Shown piece after piece: positions 1 to 7,988 of a stretch of DNA of 36,677 bases. The notes under the pieces were generated by a model. The model ran no database searches. It was not told the origin of the DNA and worked only from the letters and a program-made list of their open reading frames with translations. Made by a program: the position numbers and the translations under genes. How positions within the stretch are numbered: the first letter of the stretch is position 1; each line of letters begins with the position of its first letter. The stretch comes from an uncultured Bacteroidales bacterium (GTDB taxonomy: Bacteria > Bacteroidota > Bacteroidia > Bacteroidales > FEN-979), in assembly GCA_903875045.1 (NCBI GenBank), contig CAIQUS010000187.1, positions 1 through 36,677 of the forward strand, read 5' to 3'.

Positions 1-1
1 C

Positions 2-121
2 AAGGTGTTTAATGCTGCTGAAAACTTTGCCATCCTGAGATCCATTATTGACACTGCCATTAAAAATGGGCAAAAGGTGTTGCCTGCTTTGAATGTCATT
101 GCCGATTATAAATGCGACTGA
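2..121 (+). CDS. C-terminal fragment of an unidentified protein (possibly a transposase)
   Basis: An open frame enters from the left edge and stops with TGA at 119-121, giving 39 residues that end in ALNVIADYKCD. The only readable content is an amphipathic helix (FAILRSIIDTAIKNG). From memory, this kind of tail occurs at the C-terminus of some Bacteroidota DDE transposases, but I cannot confirm that from so short a piece. The gene converges on mqnE, and a seven-base repeat array lies between the two stop codons. The fragment could equally be the end of an ordinary cytoplasmic protein. Confidence 0.4.
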   Translation, partial: KVFNAAENFAILRSIIDTAIKNGQKVLPALNVIADYKCD

Positions 122-130
122 TTAGTAACC

Positions 131-174
131 TAATTTCTAATTTCTAATTTAAATTTTCAATTTTCAATTTTCAA
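131..174. repeat. 7-base tandem repeats (TAATTTC, then TTTTCAA) at the mqnE stop codon
   Basis: Two copies of TAATTTC (131-144) and a partial third are followed by three perfect copies of TTTTCAA (154-174). On the minus strand the second array reads TTGAAAA repeated. The mqnE stop codon (TGA, complement of 164-166) and its last codons (V-E-N) are formed by this array, so the repeat sets the end of the gene. The same TTGAAAA unit recurs after the stop codon of the 1869-residue gene near 27843. Confidence 0.8.
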
Positions 175-1318
175 CCAAATCCAGTTCATTATAAAACGAG
201 TCTCTTTCAACCGGTGTCCGGTTCGCTTCTTTGATCATGGTGATCATCTGCGATACAGTCATCACAGGATTCTGGTCTTCAGCTCCTGCCAGAGAATAAA
301 TCCGGGTAGAATCGTTGATCGTACCATCAAGGTCATCAACACCAAATGAAAGTGACACTTGTGCCAGTTTTCGGCCAACTGCAGGCCAATACGCTTTCAG
401 ATGCGGAAAATTGTCGAGATATACCCGTGCAACGGCATACATTTTCATATCCTCGGTAACAGAGACTTCAGATATTTCAGACATTTCATTGTTACTATTT
501 CGGAATTTCAACGGGATAAATGCATTAAAACCATGTGTCCGGTCCTGTAGTTGCCGCAATCTTTCAAGGTGGTCAATACGATGTATGTAACCCTCTTTAT
601 GCCCGTACAACATGGTGGCATTTGACGGAATGCCCAGCTGATGAGCTGTTTCGTGTACTTCCAGCCATGCATCCGAGGTAGATTTCATGCCACAAATTTC
701 TTTCCGGATGGTTTCGTCAAATATTTCAGCCCCTCCTCCCGGAATAGAATCAAGACCACATGATTTAAGGTATACGAGACCCTCTTTTTTACTCATACCC
801 GATTTTTGAATCATGTAATCAAGTTCAACAGCTGAATAGGCTTTAACATGAAGATCGGGGCGTGCAGCCTTTATTTTTTTCAGCAATCCGCCGTAATAAT
901 AGATATCCCGGTCGGGATGAACCGCACCGGTAATATGCAGTTCCGAAACATTTTTTTCCTGTGCATTGACCTTATCCAATATCTCATCCATGGTCAATTC
1001 CCACCGTGTCTTACTAAAATGATGTGAATAAGAGCAGAATTTACATCTGTTTACACAAATATTGGTCGGCTCAATATGAAAGTTCCTGATATAATAAGCC
1101 TTGTTGCCGCTTTTCCGGCATCGCACCATGTCGGCCAAAAACCCGAGAAAACCCAAATCACCCTGCTCAAAAAGCATGATGCCTTGCCCCGGAGAAATAC
1201 GTCCTCCATCTGCAACAATTCCGGCGATCTCTTTTAATGCATCCGGTATGTCAATAAAATCAATTATATTCTTACTTTTTTGTTCCTGCATCCTCATTGA
1301 TCCTTTGTAATCCTCCAT
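164..1318 (-). CDS. mqnE: Aminodeoxyfutalosine synthase MqnE (radical SAM)
   Basis: This is a radical SAM enzyme of the futalosine pathway. MqnE joins the MqnA product, 3-[(1-carboxyvinyl)oxy]benzoate, to the SAM-derived adenosyl group to give aminodeoxyfutalosine, in the cytoplasm. The cluster-binding cysteines are C88, C92 and C95 (CxxxCxxC). Nearby segments LHITGAVHP, VKAYSAVELDYM, SIPGGGAEIFDE, NATMLYGH and LSFGVDDLDGT are typical of MqnE rather than of its relative MqnC. The 384-residue length is normal. The first ATG lies 6 bases after the upstream protease stop. In-frame ATGs at codons 8 and 10 are also possible starts, and an AAGGA sits 9 bases before codon 10, so the true N-terminus may be slightly shorter. 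The close spacing suggests read-through from the two secreted-protein genes upstream, an odd partnership. mqnB and mqnD are on the other strand about 6 kb away. The stop codon lies inside a seven-base repeat. Confidence 0.92.
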   Translation of the reverse strand: MEDYKGSMRMQEQKSKNIIDFIDIPDALKEIAGIVADGGRISPGQGIMLFEQGDLGFLGFLADMVRCRKSGNKAYYIRNFHIEPTNICVNRCKFCSYSHHFSKTRWELTMDEILDKVNAQEKNVSELHITGAVHPDRDIYYYGGLLKKIKAARPDLHVKAYSAVELDYMIQKSGMSKKEGLVYLKSCGLDSIPGGGAEIFDETIRKEICGMKSTSDAWLEVHETAHQLGIPSNATMLYGHKEGYIHRIDHLERLRQLQDRTHGFNAFIPLKFRNSNNEMSEISEVSVTEDMKMYAVARVYLDNFPHLKAYWPAVGRKLAQVSLSFGVDDLDGTINDSTRIYSLAGAEDQNPVMTVSQMITMIKEANRTPVERDSFYNELDLVEN

Positions 1319-1324
1319 ATTTAC

Positions 1325-2989
1325 TCATTGTTTTATCACCTTCCGCACCACTTTTCTGTTGCCGTCAGATATACTCACCGTATACATTCCTGCTGCTAAT
1401 TCCGACAGGTCAATCAGAACCTGCTGGTCTTGACTGGCATTCCAGTCATATTTACGGCAAAGTTTACCCCAAATATCATAGATTGTCAAATGCAGCGAGG
1501 TTCCGGCAACTGATGATGAGATGATATTCAGCTGATCCTTCACCGGATTGGGAAATATTTTCACCCATTCATTTTCCACAGGTTCCCCAACAGGTAATCC
1601 ATTGCCATTCAGCGTCATTACGCCGGTATTGTCAGGGTCAAGCCAGCATTTAAGTATGTTGACAGAGTCGGTTCCATTTTTATCCCAGCTGTAAGAAAAC
1701 ATTCCATAGTAATCGGGCAGATTCAAAGCAGCAGAATCGCAACCGGAGTCGCCACCGGTTAGTGTACCAACAAGTCTTCCATAGTTGTCAAATAGGGGTG
1801 ATCCGGAGGAACCACCTTCGGTTGTACCATGCCCGGAAGGAGTACCTGTCCAGGTGACACGCCAATGCGCAAGTGCCGGGTTTCCTGACCAGTGTGCCGG
1901 TTGAAGCGGGGTCGTATAGGTCGATATTTTTTTGATGTCTCCCTGTGGATGGTGGATTGTTGTACCGGAAGGACTAGGCTGCGCGGTTTCACGGCTCCAC
2001 CCGTTAAACGACACATTGTAGGAATCGGGAATGGCTGATTTCAATAAAACCAGGAAAAAATCGGAACCGGTACTTGCCTCATTACCACCATGGGCAACCA
2101 GTGTTGCTCCGGTAATCGACTTGAGTGGTGGCTCGGTTGTTGGATCGGGACAACCTGCACCTTCGTAGTTAAAATAGAAAATCCACTGACTCAAATCCGT
2201 AACGGAGGACTTGTTGCCACAATGGTCGGCTGTGAGAATATAGGGTTTCCTGTCATTTCGCACATTTTTTATCAATGACCCGGTACACCAAAGACTTGAA
2301 CCTCCCCGTTTTACAGTGATACGTGTCACACTGCGTTTTTCCATCTGCCAGTTGCTGCCTTCAGGGCAGTTTACATTCACTTCACAGGGGCCGGAACCTC
2401 CAAAATCAATTTTTCTGCTTGAATAATCAGTAACTCCCCGATAGGCGTATGCCACTTCGGCAATGTGTATTTCAGGAACTGAGATTCCTTCCGGGGCATT
2501 GTATTCAAGTGTAAGATGGTCACCATAGATTAAAGCCGTTGCAAAGGTTGAAAGGTTGTTATTGTTCATTGAGGTAAATGCCCCGATAACCTGGGTACGC
2601 TGAGGATTGTACACAAAGAGTTTTCCCCCTTCAGGCAAGTTGAATCTGTCAAAATATAAAGTCATTGCCAAAGCCCCGGGTGATTGAACATTTAAACGCC
2701 AGACATTGCTGCCATCGCTGGTTTTAATCCAATGTCCCGAATGATCGATTCCTGCTTCAACCGGAATGTTCACGGCAAACCTGTATGGCCTCGGGTTCAG
2801 TGCATCTTCCTGTAATAATCCATCAGTGGCAGGAGGAGTAACCACCATGCCGGCTGTTGTGTCAGGGGGTAGGGCCAAAGTAAAACTCTTCGGCACGCCT
2901 CCTGAGCTCACCTGGGCATCTAAAGCTTTGGGCAAGGTTATAAAAACCAGAAGGACAAGTAAGAGAATAATGTTGAATCGTAATTTCAT
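1325..2989 (-). CDS. Secreted trypsin-fold serine protease with T9SS sorting domain
   Basis: This 554-residue protein is built like the lysyl-endopeptidase-type proteases of Bacteroidota. A signal peptide (about residues 1-25, hydrophobic core followed by DAQ) is followed by an N-terminal beta-rich region (about 60-200). The S1 catalytic domain (about 205-460) contains H256 in TADHC, D310 in GSDFFLV and S395 in GGSSGSP, a complete triad. Several cysteines (202, 208, 235, 257, 280, 417, 448) could form disulfides. Residues about 478-554 (IFPNPVKDQLNI to VRKVIKQ) form a type A T9SS sorting domain, so export through the outer membrane is expected. I cannot assign lysine specificity from sequence alone. 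The gene starts 10 bases after the C10-like gene and ends 6 bases before mqnE, so it is probably the middle gene of an operon. Confidence 0.88.
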   Translation of the reverse strand: MKLRFNIILLLVLLVFITLPKALDAQVSSGGVPKSFTLALPPDTTAGMVVTPPATDGLLQEDALNPRPYRFAVNIPVEAGIDHSGHWIKTSDGSNVWRLNVQSPGALAMTLYFDRFNLPEGGKLFVYNPQRTQVIGAFTSMNNNNLSTFATALIYGDHLTLEYNAPEGISVPEIHIAEVAYAYRGVTDYSSRKIDFGGSGPCEVNVNCPEGSNWQMEKRSVTRITVKRGGSSLWCTGSLIKNVRNDRKPYILTADHCGNKSSVTDLSQWIFYFNYEGAGCPDPTTEPPLKSITGATLVAHGGNEASTGSDFFLVLLKSAIPDSYNVSFNGWSRETAQPSPSGTTIHHPQGDIKKISTYTTPLQPAHWSGNPALAHWRVTWTGTPSGHGTTEGGSSGSPLFDNYGRLVGTLTGGDSGCDSAALNLPDYYGMFSYSWDKNGTDSVNILKCWLDPDNTGVMTLNGNGLPVGEPVENEWVKIFPNPVKDQLNIISSSVAGTSLHLTIYDIWGKLCRKYDWNASQDQQVLIDLSELAAGMYTVSISDGNRKVVRKVIKQ

Positions 2990-2999
2990 GCGAATACAG

Positions 3000-5483
3000 T
3001 TATTGATGGTTTATGGAAATTTTACGTGTAACCTCCTGATTTCCCTGAATTACCCGGAGAAGGTAAACACCATTCGGGATTTTTCGGATATCGAGCATGA
3101 TCCTTCCTGACACCGGTGCAACCTTCCATGAAGAGATTTTTTCGCCAGGAATGCTGATCAGATCAACCCGGAATGGCAAAGATCCGTTTGCAGGGCTTTG
3201 AAGGGTTAACAGGTCATTTGCAGGATTTGGGTAAATGACAAGCCGCTCCAGTGAATTTGTTTCCTCCACACCGACCGTAGAGGTAATGAAAATATCATCG
3301 ATCATAAAAATAAAACTGGTGTCGGTCACACACTGGATTCCAACATACACATCCTGGTTTGAATAAGCTGACAGGTCGTAAGTGCGCTTTGTCCAGGTTG
3401 CCGGAGCGCTGTCAGGAACGGAATTCAAAGGGATAAAGCTGGATGGTTTCAGGTCGGTAACCGATACTGCCACATTGTATTTTTCATATCCGTATTGCAC
3501 ATTGAATGATTGTACCCAGAATTCAATGAGGGGGTAGATTCCAAGGCTCAATTTTGGTGATATCAACCATTTATCATTCGGGTTCATCGGAGGAGTTGTG
3601 GAAAAACTGCAACCAAGTTTCTGCCCCGAATGAGCCTGCATGTTAAGCAATGGCGGAGTCGTTTTTGCCGGATTGAAGCAAATGTAGGCCATCGGTTGAT
3701 AATTGTGGGGAAAAGAGAGTGCCTGAAAGCCATAAGTATTTCCACTTCTTACATCGATGACCGTCCATGGATTGAAAGCGAGAGAAAAGTCGGTAACAGA
3801 TTCGAAATCAAGTGAAACAGCGGAAGGGTAACCTGTTACTTCCATGTAGGCTGTTTTGGTAACAGAATCGTTTGTCTGCCCGTTGCCTACCCTCAGACTT
3901 ACCGGATAAATACCAGGCGCTGAATACCTGATCCCGGCCGGATTTTGTACAGTGGAAGTGGATGGAGTACCTCCTGGAAATTTCCAGCTCCAGGTCAGAG
4001 GGACTCCCGAGGACTGGTCGGTAAAGCTGACAGATTCGCCAACCTTCAAAGAGGTTTTATCAGAAGTAAAATCTGCGGCTAATGTTGAGGAAGCCTGTGG
4101 TTTAACTTCAAGGTCATCGATCATCATCATGTAATGGTCATTTGAAACGCAATTAATGGCCACAAATATTTTTTGATTGTTAAAATTTACAAGGTTAAAG
4201 GTCTTTTTAGTCCAGGTCAGGGTTGTTTGCAAAGGCTGTTCCCCTGAGATGGTTGTAAAACTTCCCGGGTTGTTATCAGTTGTTGAAACAGCCACACGAT
4301 AGGTATCCAGGCCCCAGAAATCACTGTACGATTTCACCCAGAATGAGAAACTGCCATTCATTCCAAGCTGAATTTGCGGAGAGATGATCCAGTCGTTGTT
4401 TGAGGGAGGGTTCGATGAAAAACATGCACCAAAACGTTGTCCGGAATGCGGTTGCATGGCCTGGTCAGAAGCCAGGGAAGGGGTAACCTTTGCCGGATTA
4501 AACCCGATAAAGGCCATGGGTTGCGTTTGATGAAGGAATGAATGACCTGTAATACCATACGTATCATGCTGATCTACATCGTTAACCGTCCAATCATTGA
4601 AGGTAAGTGAAAAATCCGGTACATTTTCAAAATCCATGATGAAACCACCCGGCGCCGGAGCGGAAGGTGCCAGGTTGAACAGGGCACGCTGATCGAAAGA
4701 ACATTTGATCGTACCCGGGTTGAGGCCGTTCAGGTAAAAATAGCCGTCAAAGGCTCCACCCATGCCCCAGTTGAAATGGAATTGATCATCGGACTGATAG
4801 CCATCACATATAAAATAGTGGCGAACCGATCCGGAACTGTCAGTTCCTGAATAAATAAGGGGATGCGAGGCATCCAGTTCTGCTTTCAGCATAGCTATCC
4901 ACTCGGCAGTGCTGAAATCGGATTTCGATTTCCAACCCGCTGTATGCGGGTAACTAAAATATTTCACGAGTGCCGAATCAATTTCATTGACATCCGAAGT
5001 CGATTCAACTGAGCCATAGTTCATGTTCTGTGCCACTCCACACTGGTACATCAAGGTAGCTATCCCATCATTCCCGTTGATAAGCGAATCGGGCATGGTG
5101 TTCCAACTGTAGTTTGTCGATCCGAAATTTGCATACTGAAGTCCATATTTAGTGTGCGGGTATCCATGCTCACCCGTTCCATGGTCTGGAAATTGATAAT
5201 ATTTCATTATCTGGGCCATGGCAACTGCACCATCCCCGGAAGGAACATGGAGACAGGTTGCATGAGAAGCAGTATCAGAAGGACATGAAGCGTTGTAAAA
5301 GCATCCCTGTTCCCAACTGGTTTTTATTAATGCTGCAATTCCCGGTGAGGAAGTCACATAATTGGCAGATGAATTGCCGGAACTGCACCTTTGGTTTTGT
5401 GCGATGAACGGATTCTGTCCCACTGAATGACCAGTGACAATCAGACCAAGGACAACCATAAGATACTGAATGACGGAGTTCAT
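3000..5483 (-). CDS. C10 (streptopain)-like T9SS protein, probable pseudo-peptidase, with two adhesin-type domains and PKD
   Basis: The 827-residue protein has these parts in order: a weak signal peptide (1-22); a C10 peptidase-like domain (about 45-270); a jelly-roll domain of the cleaved-adhesin or choice-of-anchor J type (about 277-460); a PKD domain (about 468-550, ending VSLRVGNG); a second jelly-roll domain (about 555-735); and a T9SS type A tail (about 745-827, LVIYPNPANDLLTL). In C10 enzymes the nucleophile is the Cys of a GCxxxAMAQ-type motif. Here the segment reads PSGDGAVAMAQIMKYY with Asp84 (codon GAT) at that place. The histidine site (RHYFICDGY, H222) and the NWGMGG segment (N238, W239) are kept. 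No propeptide separates the signal peptide from the domain. I infer a binding or structural role rather than proteolysis. It is the first gene of the run with the serine protease and mqnE. Confidence 0.8.
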   Translation of the reverse strand: MNSVIQYLMVVLGLIVTGHSVGQNPFIAQNQRCSSGNSSANYVTSSPGIAALIKTSWEQGCFYNASCPSDTASHATCLHVPSGDGAVAMAQIMKYYQFPDHGTGEHGYPHTKYGLQYANFGSTNYSWNTMPDSLINGNDGIATLMYQCGVAQNMNYGSVESTSDVNEIDSALVKYFSYPHTAGWKSKSDFSTAEWIAMLKAELDASHPLIYSGTDSSGSVRHYFICDGYQSDDQFHFNWGMGGAFDGYFYLNGLNPGTIKCSFDQRALFNLAPSAPAPGGFIMDFENVPDFSLTFNDWTVNDVDQHDTYGITGHSFLHQTQPMAFIGFNPAKVTPSLASDQAMQPHSGQRFGACFSSNPPSNNDWIISPQIQLGMNGSFSFWVKSYSDFWGLDTYRVAVSTTDNNPGSFTTISGEQPLQTTLTWTKKTFNLVNFNNQKIFVAINCVSNDHYMMMIDDLEVKPQASSTLAADFTSDKTSLKVGESVSFTDQSSGVPLTWSWKFPGGTPSTSTVQNPAGIRYSAPGIYPVSLRVGNGQTNDSVTKTAYMEVTGYPSAVSLDFESVTDFSLAFNPWTVIDVRSGNTYGFQALSFPHNYQPMAYICFNPAKTTPPLLNMQAHSGQKLGCSFSTTPPMNPNDKWLISPKLSLGIYPLIEFWVQSFNVQYGYEKYNVAVSVTDLKPSSFIPLNSVPDSAPATWTKRTYDLSAYSNQDVYVGIQCVTDTSFIFMIDDIFITSTVGVEETNSLERLVIYPNPANDLLTLQSPANGSLPFRVDLISIPGEKISSWKVAPVSGRIMLDIRKIPNGVYLLRVIQGNQEVTRKISINHQ

Positions 5484-5505
5484 TTACCAATAAATTAATG
5501 TGATA

Positions 5506-5513
5506 CAAAAATA
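5506..5513 (-). promoter_or_regulatory. Bacteroidota -7 promoter element for the C10-like gene
   Basis: The minus strand reads TATTTTTG, matching TAnnTTTG, 23 bases before the ATG at 5483. No clear -33 TTTG is seen at the expected distance. The predicted leader is only about 15 bases. Confidence 0.5.
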
Positions 5514-5533
5514 CGCATTTTTCGTAAATGAAA

Positions 5534-5558
5534 CAGGCATGAATGGGATCCATGCCTG
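5534..5558 (-). terminator. Candidate hairpin terminator after the MFS gene
   Basis: CAGGCATG and CATGCCTG form a perfect 8-base-pair stem around a 9-base loop. On the minus strand it is followed by a T-rich run (TTTCATTT). It lies between the MFS stop codon (5599) and the promoter of the C10-like gene, where a terminator for the MFS transcript would be expected. The T-tract is interrupted, so efficiency is uncertain. Confidence 0.45.
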
Positions 5559-5598
5559 CCCCCGCAGAACGGGCTATAACACTATGTTGGCTTACCTT

Positions 5599-7017
5599 TT
5601 AGGTCCGCTTATTCGGCAATTCAAGTCCATACTTTTTTAGCTTATCCTCACGGAGCAGTAAAAATCCAAGAAAGATGGCTGCAATGCCAAGTCCGGCAAA
5701 AACCAGCATGGGTGCTGTATAATCGTAAATAGCAGTTACATCTCCCGCTTTGATACGGTCGGTAACTCCCGGGTTAGCATATTCAAGTACCACACCAATC
5801 AGCCACGGGAAAAACATAAGTCCGATGTTCTGGATCCAGAACACCAGTGCGTAGGCAGATCCGAGGTACCGTTCTTCAACAATTTTCGGTACAGAAGGCC
5901 ACATGGAGGCAGGTACCAATGAGAAGGCAACTCCCAGTAAAATAATCGTCATCACAGCAATACCAAGAGTTAGCGGAACAAGGGCAAATGTAAGGTGGGC
6001 GATGGTAAGCAATACTGCCCCAAAAATCATCAGGGTAGCACCTTTGCCTTTTTTATCAAGGAAATAACCAATGATGGGTGTCAGAAGGATCGTTCCAACC
6101 GGCAACATACCAGAGATGTATCCTCCAACAGAGGCCGAAACCCCCAGTTTATTCTGCATCATGTTCACAGCATATTTCAAAAAAGGGAAAACGCCCGAAT
6201 AGAACAATACACAAAGAAGAGAGATGAGCAAAAACCCGCGGTTGGTGATAATTTTTTTCAGATCACTCAGGTGAAACTCCTCGGTAGGATCGGCGCCGGG
6301 ACCGGAGTTCCCCGTTTGCTTGTCGAGTTTCGCATCCATGAACGTATAAACGAGGAAAGTCAGAAATCCGATGGATATCAGTGCAACGCCCAAATAAATC
6401 GGATTCAGCACATTCCCCTGATGAACCCCATTCACAGTCCGCTCACCTGCCAGCATGGCAGAGAAAAAGAAGGCAACAGATGCCCCCATACGGGCAGTAG
6501 CCAACTGCATACCCATGGCAAGTGCCAATTCTTTACCCTTAAACCATTTCACAACTGTTCGGGAAGTGGTAATACCTGCCATTTCCACACCGATACCAAA
6601 AATGCCATAACCAATGGCTGCCACTTTCGCACTGGCTGGCATTGTAACCCAGAAAGAGGAGAAAAATTCATGTCCGAATCCACCGGCATTAAAATAAGCT
6701 GTAAGTCCGTATAATTTGATCAAACCTCCACCGAGCATCACACCGGTAGCCAGCAAACCGGTAAAACGAATACCCATTTTATCAAGGATAATTCCCGATA
6801 CGATCAGGAAACCCATTACATTCAGCATATATTCAGAACCGGAGAAAAAACCATAATTGCTGGGGTTCCAGCCATAAGTTGTTTCCATGAGCGATTGCAA
6901 CGGAGCAATCATATCTACAAAATAATAGGCCGAAAGCATGGTGAGCGAAACAAGCACCAAGGCAGTCCACCGTGCTGCCGTTGATTCGCTGAGAATTTTT
7001 TGTACTTTTTGAGTCAT
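5599..7017 (-). CDS. Major facilitator superfamily transporter
   Basis: A 472-residue inner-membrane protein with about 12 hydrophobic segments split by a central hydrophilic loop (about 235-255, DKQTGNSGPGADPTEE). Recognisable pieces are SGIILDKMGIRFTG (loop 2-3 motif region), KWFKGKELALAMGMQLATARMG in the fourth and fifth helix region, and GYFLDKKGKG after helix 8. The WFKGKELxxAxGxxLxxAR and AYALVFWIQNIGL segments remind me of the MFSD1-like and OFA-like MFS branches. The substrate cannot be read from sequence. I chose the ATG at 7017 over a GTG 39 bases upstream (7056), because that GTG overlaps the predicted -7 promoter element. The gene is divergent from mqnB with about 120 bases between them. 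A quinone-pathway link is possible but unsupported. Confidence 0.85.
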   Translation of the reverse strand: MTQKVQKILSESTAARWTALVLVSLTMLSAYYFVDMIAPLQSLMETTYGWNPSNYGFFSGSEYMLNVMGFLIVSGIILDKMGIRFTGLLATGVMLGGGLIKLYGLTAYFNAGGFGHEFFSSFWVTMPASAKVAAIGYGIFGIGVEMAGITTSRTVVKWFKGKELALAMGMQLATARMGASVAFFFSAMLAGERTVNGVHQGNVLNPIYLGVALISIGFLTFLVYTFMDAKLDKQTGNSGPGADPTEEFHLSDLKKIITNRGFLLISLLCVLFYSGVFPFLKYAVNMMQNKLGVSASVGGYISGMLPVGTILLTPIIGYFLDKKGKGATLMIFGAVLLTIAHLTFALVPLTLGIAVMTIILLGVAFSLVPASMWPSVPKIVEERYLGSAYALVFWIQNIGLMFFPWLIGVVLEYANPGVTDRIKAGDVTAIYDYTAPMLVFAGLGIAAIFLGFLLLREDKLKKYGLELPNKRT

Positions 7018-7055
7018 AAAAAAGGGATTAATAGTTGAGATTATTAAATGAGGCA

Positions 7056-7063
7056 CAAAGCTA
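7056..7063 (-). promoter_or_regulatory. -7 promoter element for the MFS gene
   Basis: The minus strand reads TAGCTTTG (TAnnTTTG), 38 bases before the chosen ATG at 7017. It overlaps the alternative GTG start, which argues that translation begins at the ATG. No good -33 element was seen. Confidence 0.5.
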
Positions 7064-7114
7064 TAAAATAATCAGTTATAGCTGAGGCCATCCGGTGGAT
7101 AAATTAGAAATGGT

Positions 7115-7122
7115 TATTTTTG
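7115..7122 (+). promoter_or_regulatory. -7 promoter element for mqnB
   Basis: TATTTTTG lies 15 bases before the mqnB ATG (7138), which predicts a very short leader. It forms a divergent pair with the MFS promoter. Confidence 0.5.
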
Positions 7123-7137
7123 CGGAAACAATTTTCA

Positions 7138-7833
7138 ATGAATATTCTATTAGTTTCCGCTACTTTTTTTGAAATCAGGCCTTTGCTTGATAAATTCCGC
7201 CTCGTTGGCAGGTCAGATGATCAATTATCAACCTATCGATTTAAAAACACGGTGATTGATGTATTGATTCCCGGAGTTGGCATGGTGCAAACAGCCTATT
7301 TTCTCGGAAGGCATCTCGCTCAAAAAACATACAACCTGGCCATTAATGCAGGGATTGCCGGCACTTTTAATCATTCGCTCCCGATCGGATCGGTGGTAAA
7401 TGTGATTGAAGATTGTGTACCCGAACTTGGTGCAGAAGATGGCGACAATTTTCTTTCGGTTTTCGACTTAGGTCTGACGGAACCTGATTCACCCCCGTAT
7501 AAAGGCGGAAGGCTGATCAATGATTCACTGATACCAGAGGTTTTCAGCAACCTTGAAGTTCTGATGAAACTTCCTAAAGTAACAGGAATCACATCCAATT
7601 CTGTCCGCGGTAGTATTGAAAGCATTTCCCGGATCAAGCGGATAGCTGAAGCTGACCTTGAGAGCATGGAAGGTGCCGCTTTTTTCTTTGCCTGTCTGAG
7701 CGCAAAAGTTCCCTGTCTTCAAATCAGGGCTGTTTCGAACCGGGTTGAAGAACGCGATAAATCGCAATGGAACCTCGATCTTGCCTTGAAAAATCTCAAC
7801 AATGTGTTATGGAAGGTCGCAACATCGGCCTAA
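7138..7833 (+). CDS. mqnB: Futalosine hydrolase MqnB
   Basis: The 231-residue protein belongs to the nucleoside phosphorylase/hydrolase family. MqnB removes the base from futalosine to give dehypoxanthine futalosine, the second or third step of the menaquinone route depending on whether aminodeoxyfutalosine is deaminated first. The evidence is the N-terminal MNILLVSATFFEIRPLL strand-loop, IPGVGMVQTAYFLG, the LAINAGIAGTF glycine-rich segment, the purine-site LESMEGAAFF with its Met-Glu pair, and QIRAVSN near the C-terminus, all as expected for MqnB. I start at the ATG at 7138; a TTG six codons upstream overlaps the predicted promoter. mqnD follows 155 bases downstream with its own likely promoter. 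Confidence 0.9.
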   Translation: MNILLVSATFFEIRPLLDKFRLVGRSDDQLSTYRFKNTVIDVLIPGVGMVQTAYFLGRHLAQKTYNLAINAGIAGTFNHSLPIGSVVNVIEDCVPELGAEDGDNFLSVFDLGLTEPDSPPYKGGRLINDSLIPEVFSNLEVLMKLPKVTGITSNSVRGSIESISRIKRIAEADLESMEGAAFFFACLSAKVPCLQIRAVSNRVEERDKSQWNLDLALKNLNNVLWKVATSA

Positions 7834-7932
7834 GATATCAATTGAGAGACCTCCGCATTTTCATTGATATTTATTAACCCATATCCTTACAAATCTCATG
7901 TTAATTAATTAACAGAATCGTGATTTTGTGAT

Positions 7933-7940
7933 TAATTTTG
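7933..7940 (+). promoter_or_regulatory. -7 promoter element for mqnD
   Basis: TAATTTTG fits TAnnTTTG and lies 48 bases before the mqnD ATG, in the 155-base gap after mqnB. The surrounding sequence is AT-rich (TTAATTAATTAA just upstream). No clear -33 element was seen. Confidence 0.45.
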
Positions 7941-7988
7941 TTTTTTACCCGGAATCACACATGCGTAAAAACTAAATTATCAGACTCG

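Noticed and set aside
1-121. Complete insertion sequence at the left edge
   Set aside because: Only a short protein tail is visible, with no terminal inverted repeat or target duplication that I can identify.
5995-6714. 239-residue open frame on the plus strand opposite the MFS gene
   Set aside because: It is antisense to a well-supported transporter, and its product has no recognisable domain and a composition (many Gln, His, Arg) typical of a shadow frame.
7018-7056. Longer MFS start at GTG 7056
   Set aside because: The GTG overlaps the predicted -7 promoter element and adds a tail with no homology feature; the ATG at 7017 begins a normal MFS N-terminus.
7120-7137. TTG start for mqnB
   Set aside because: The TTG overlaps the -7 element TATTTTTG; the ATG at 7138 begins the conserved MNILLVSA segment.
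7938-7988. TTG start for mqnD
   Set aside because: It overlaps the -7 element at 7933-7940, and the extra 17 residues precede the conserved MTLAFSPCPND start.
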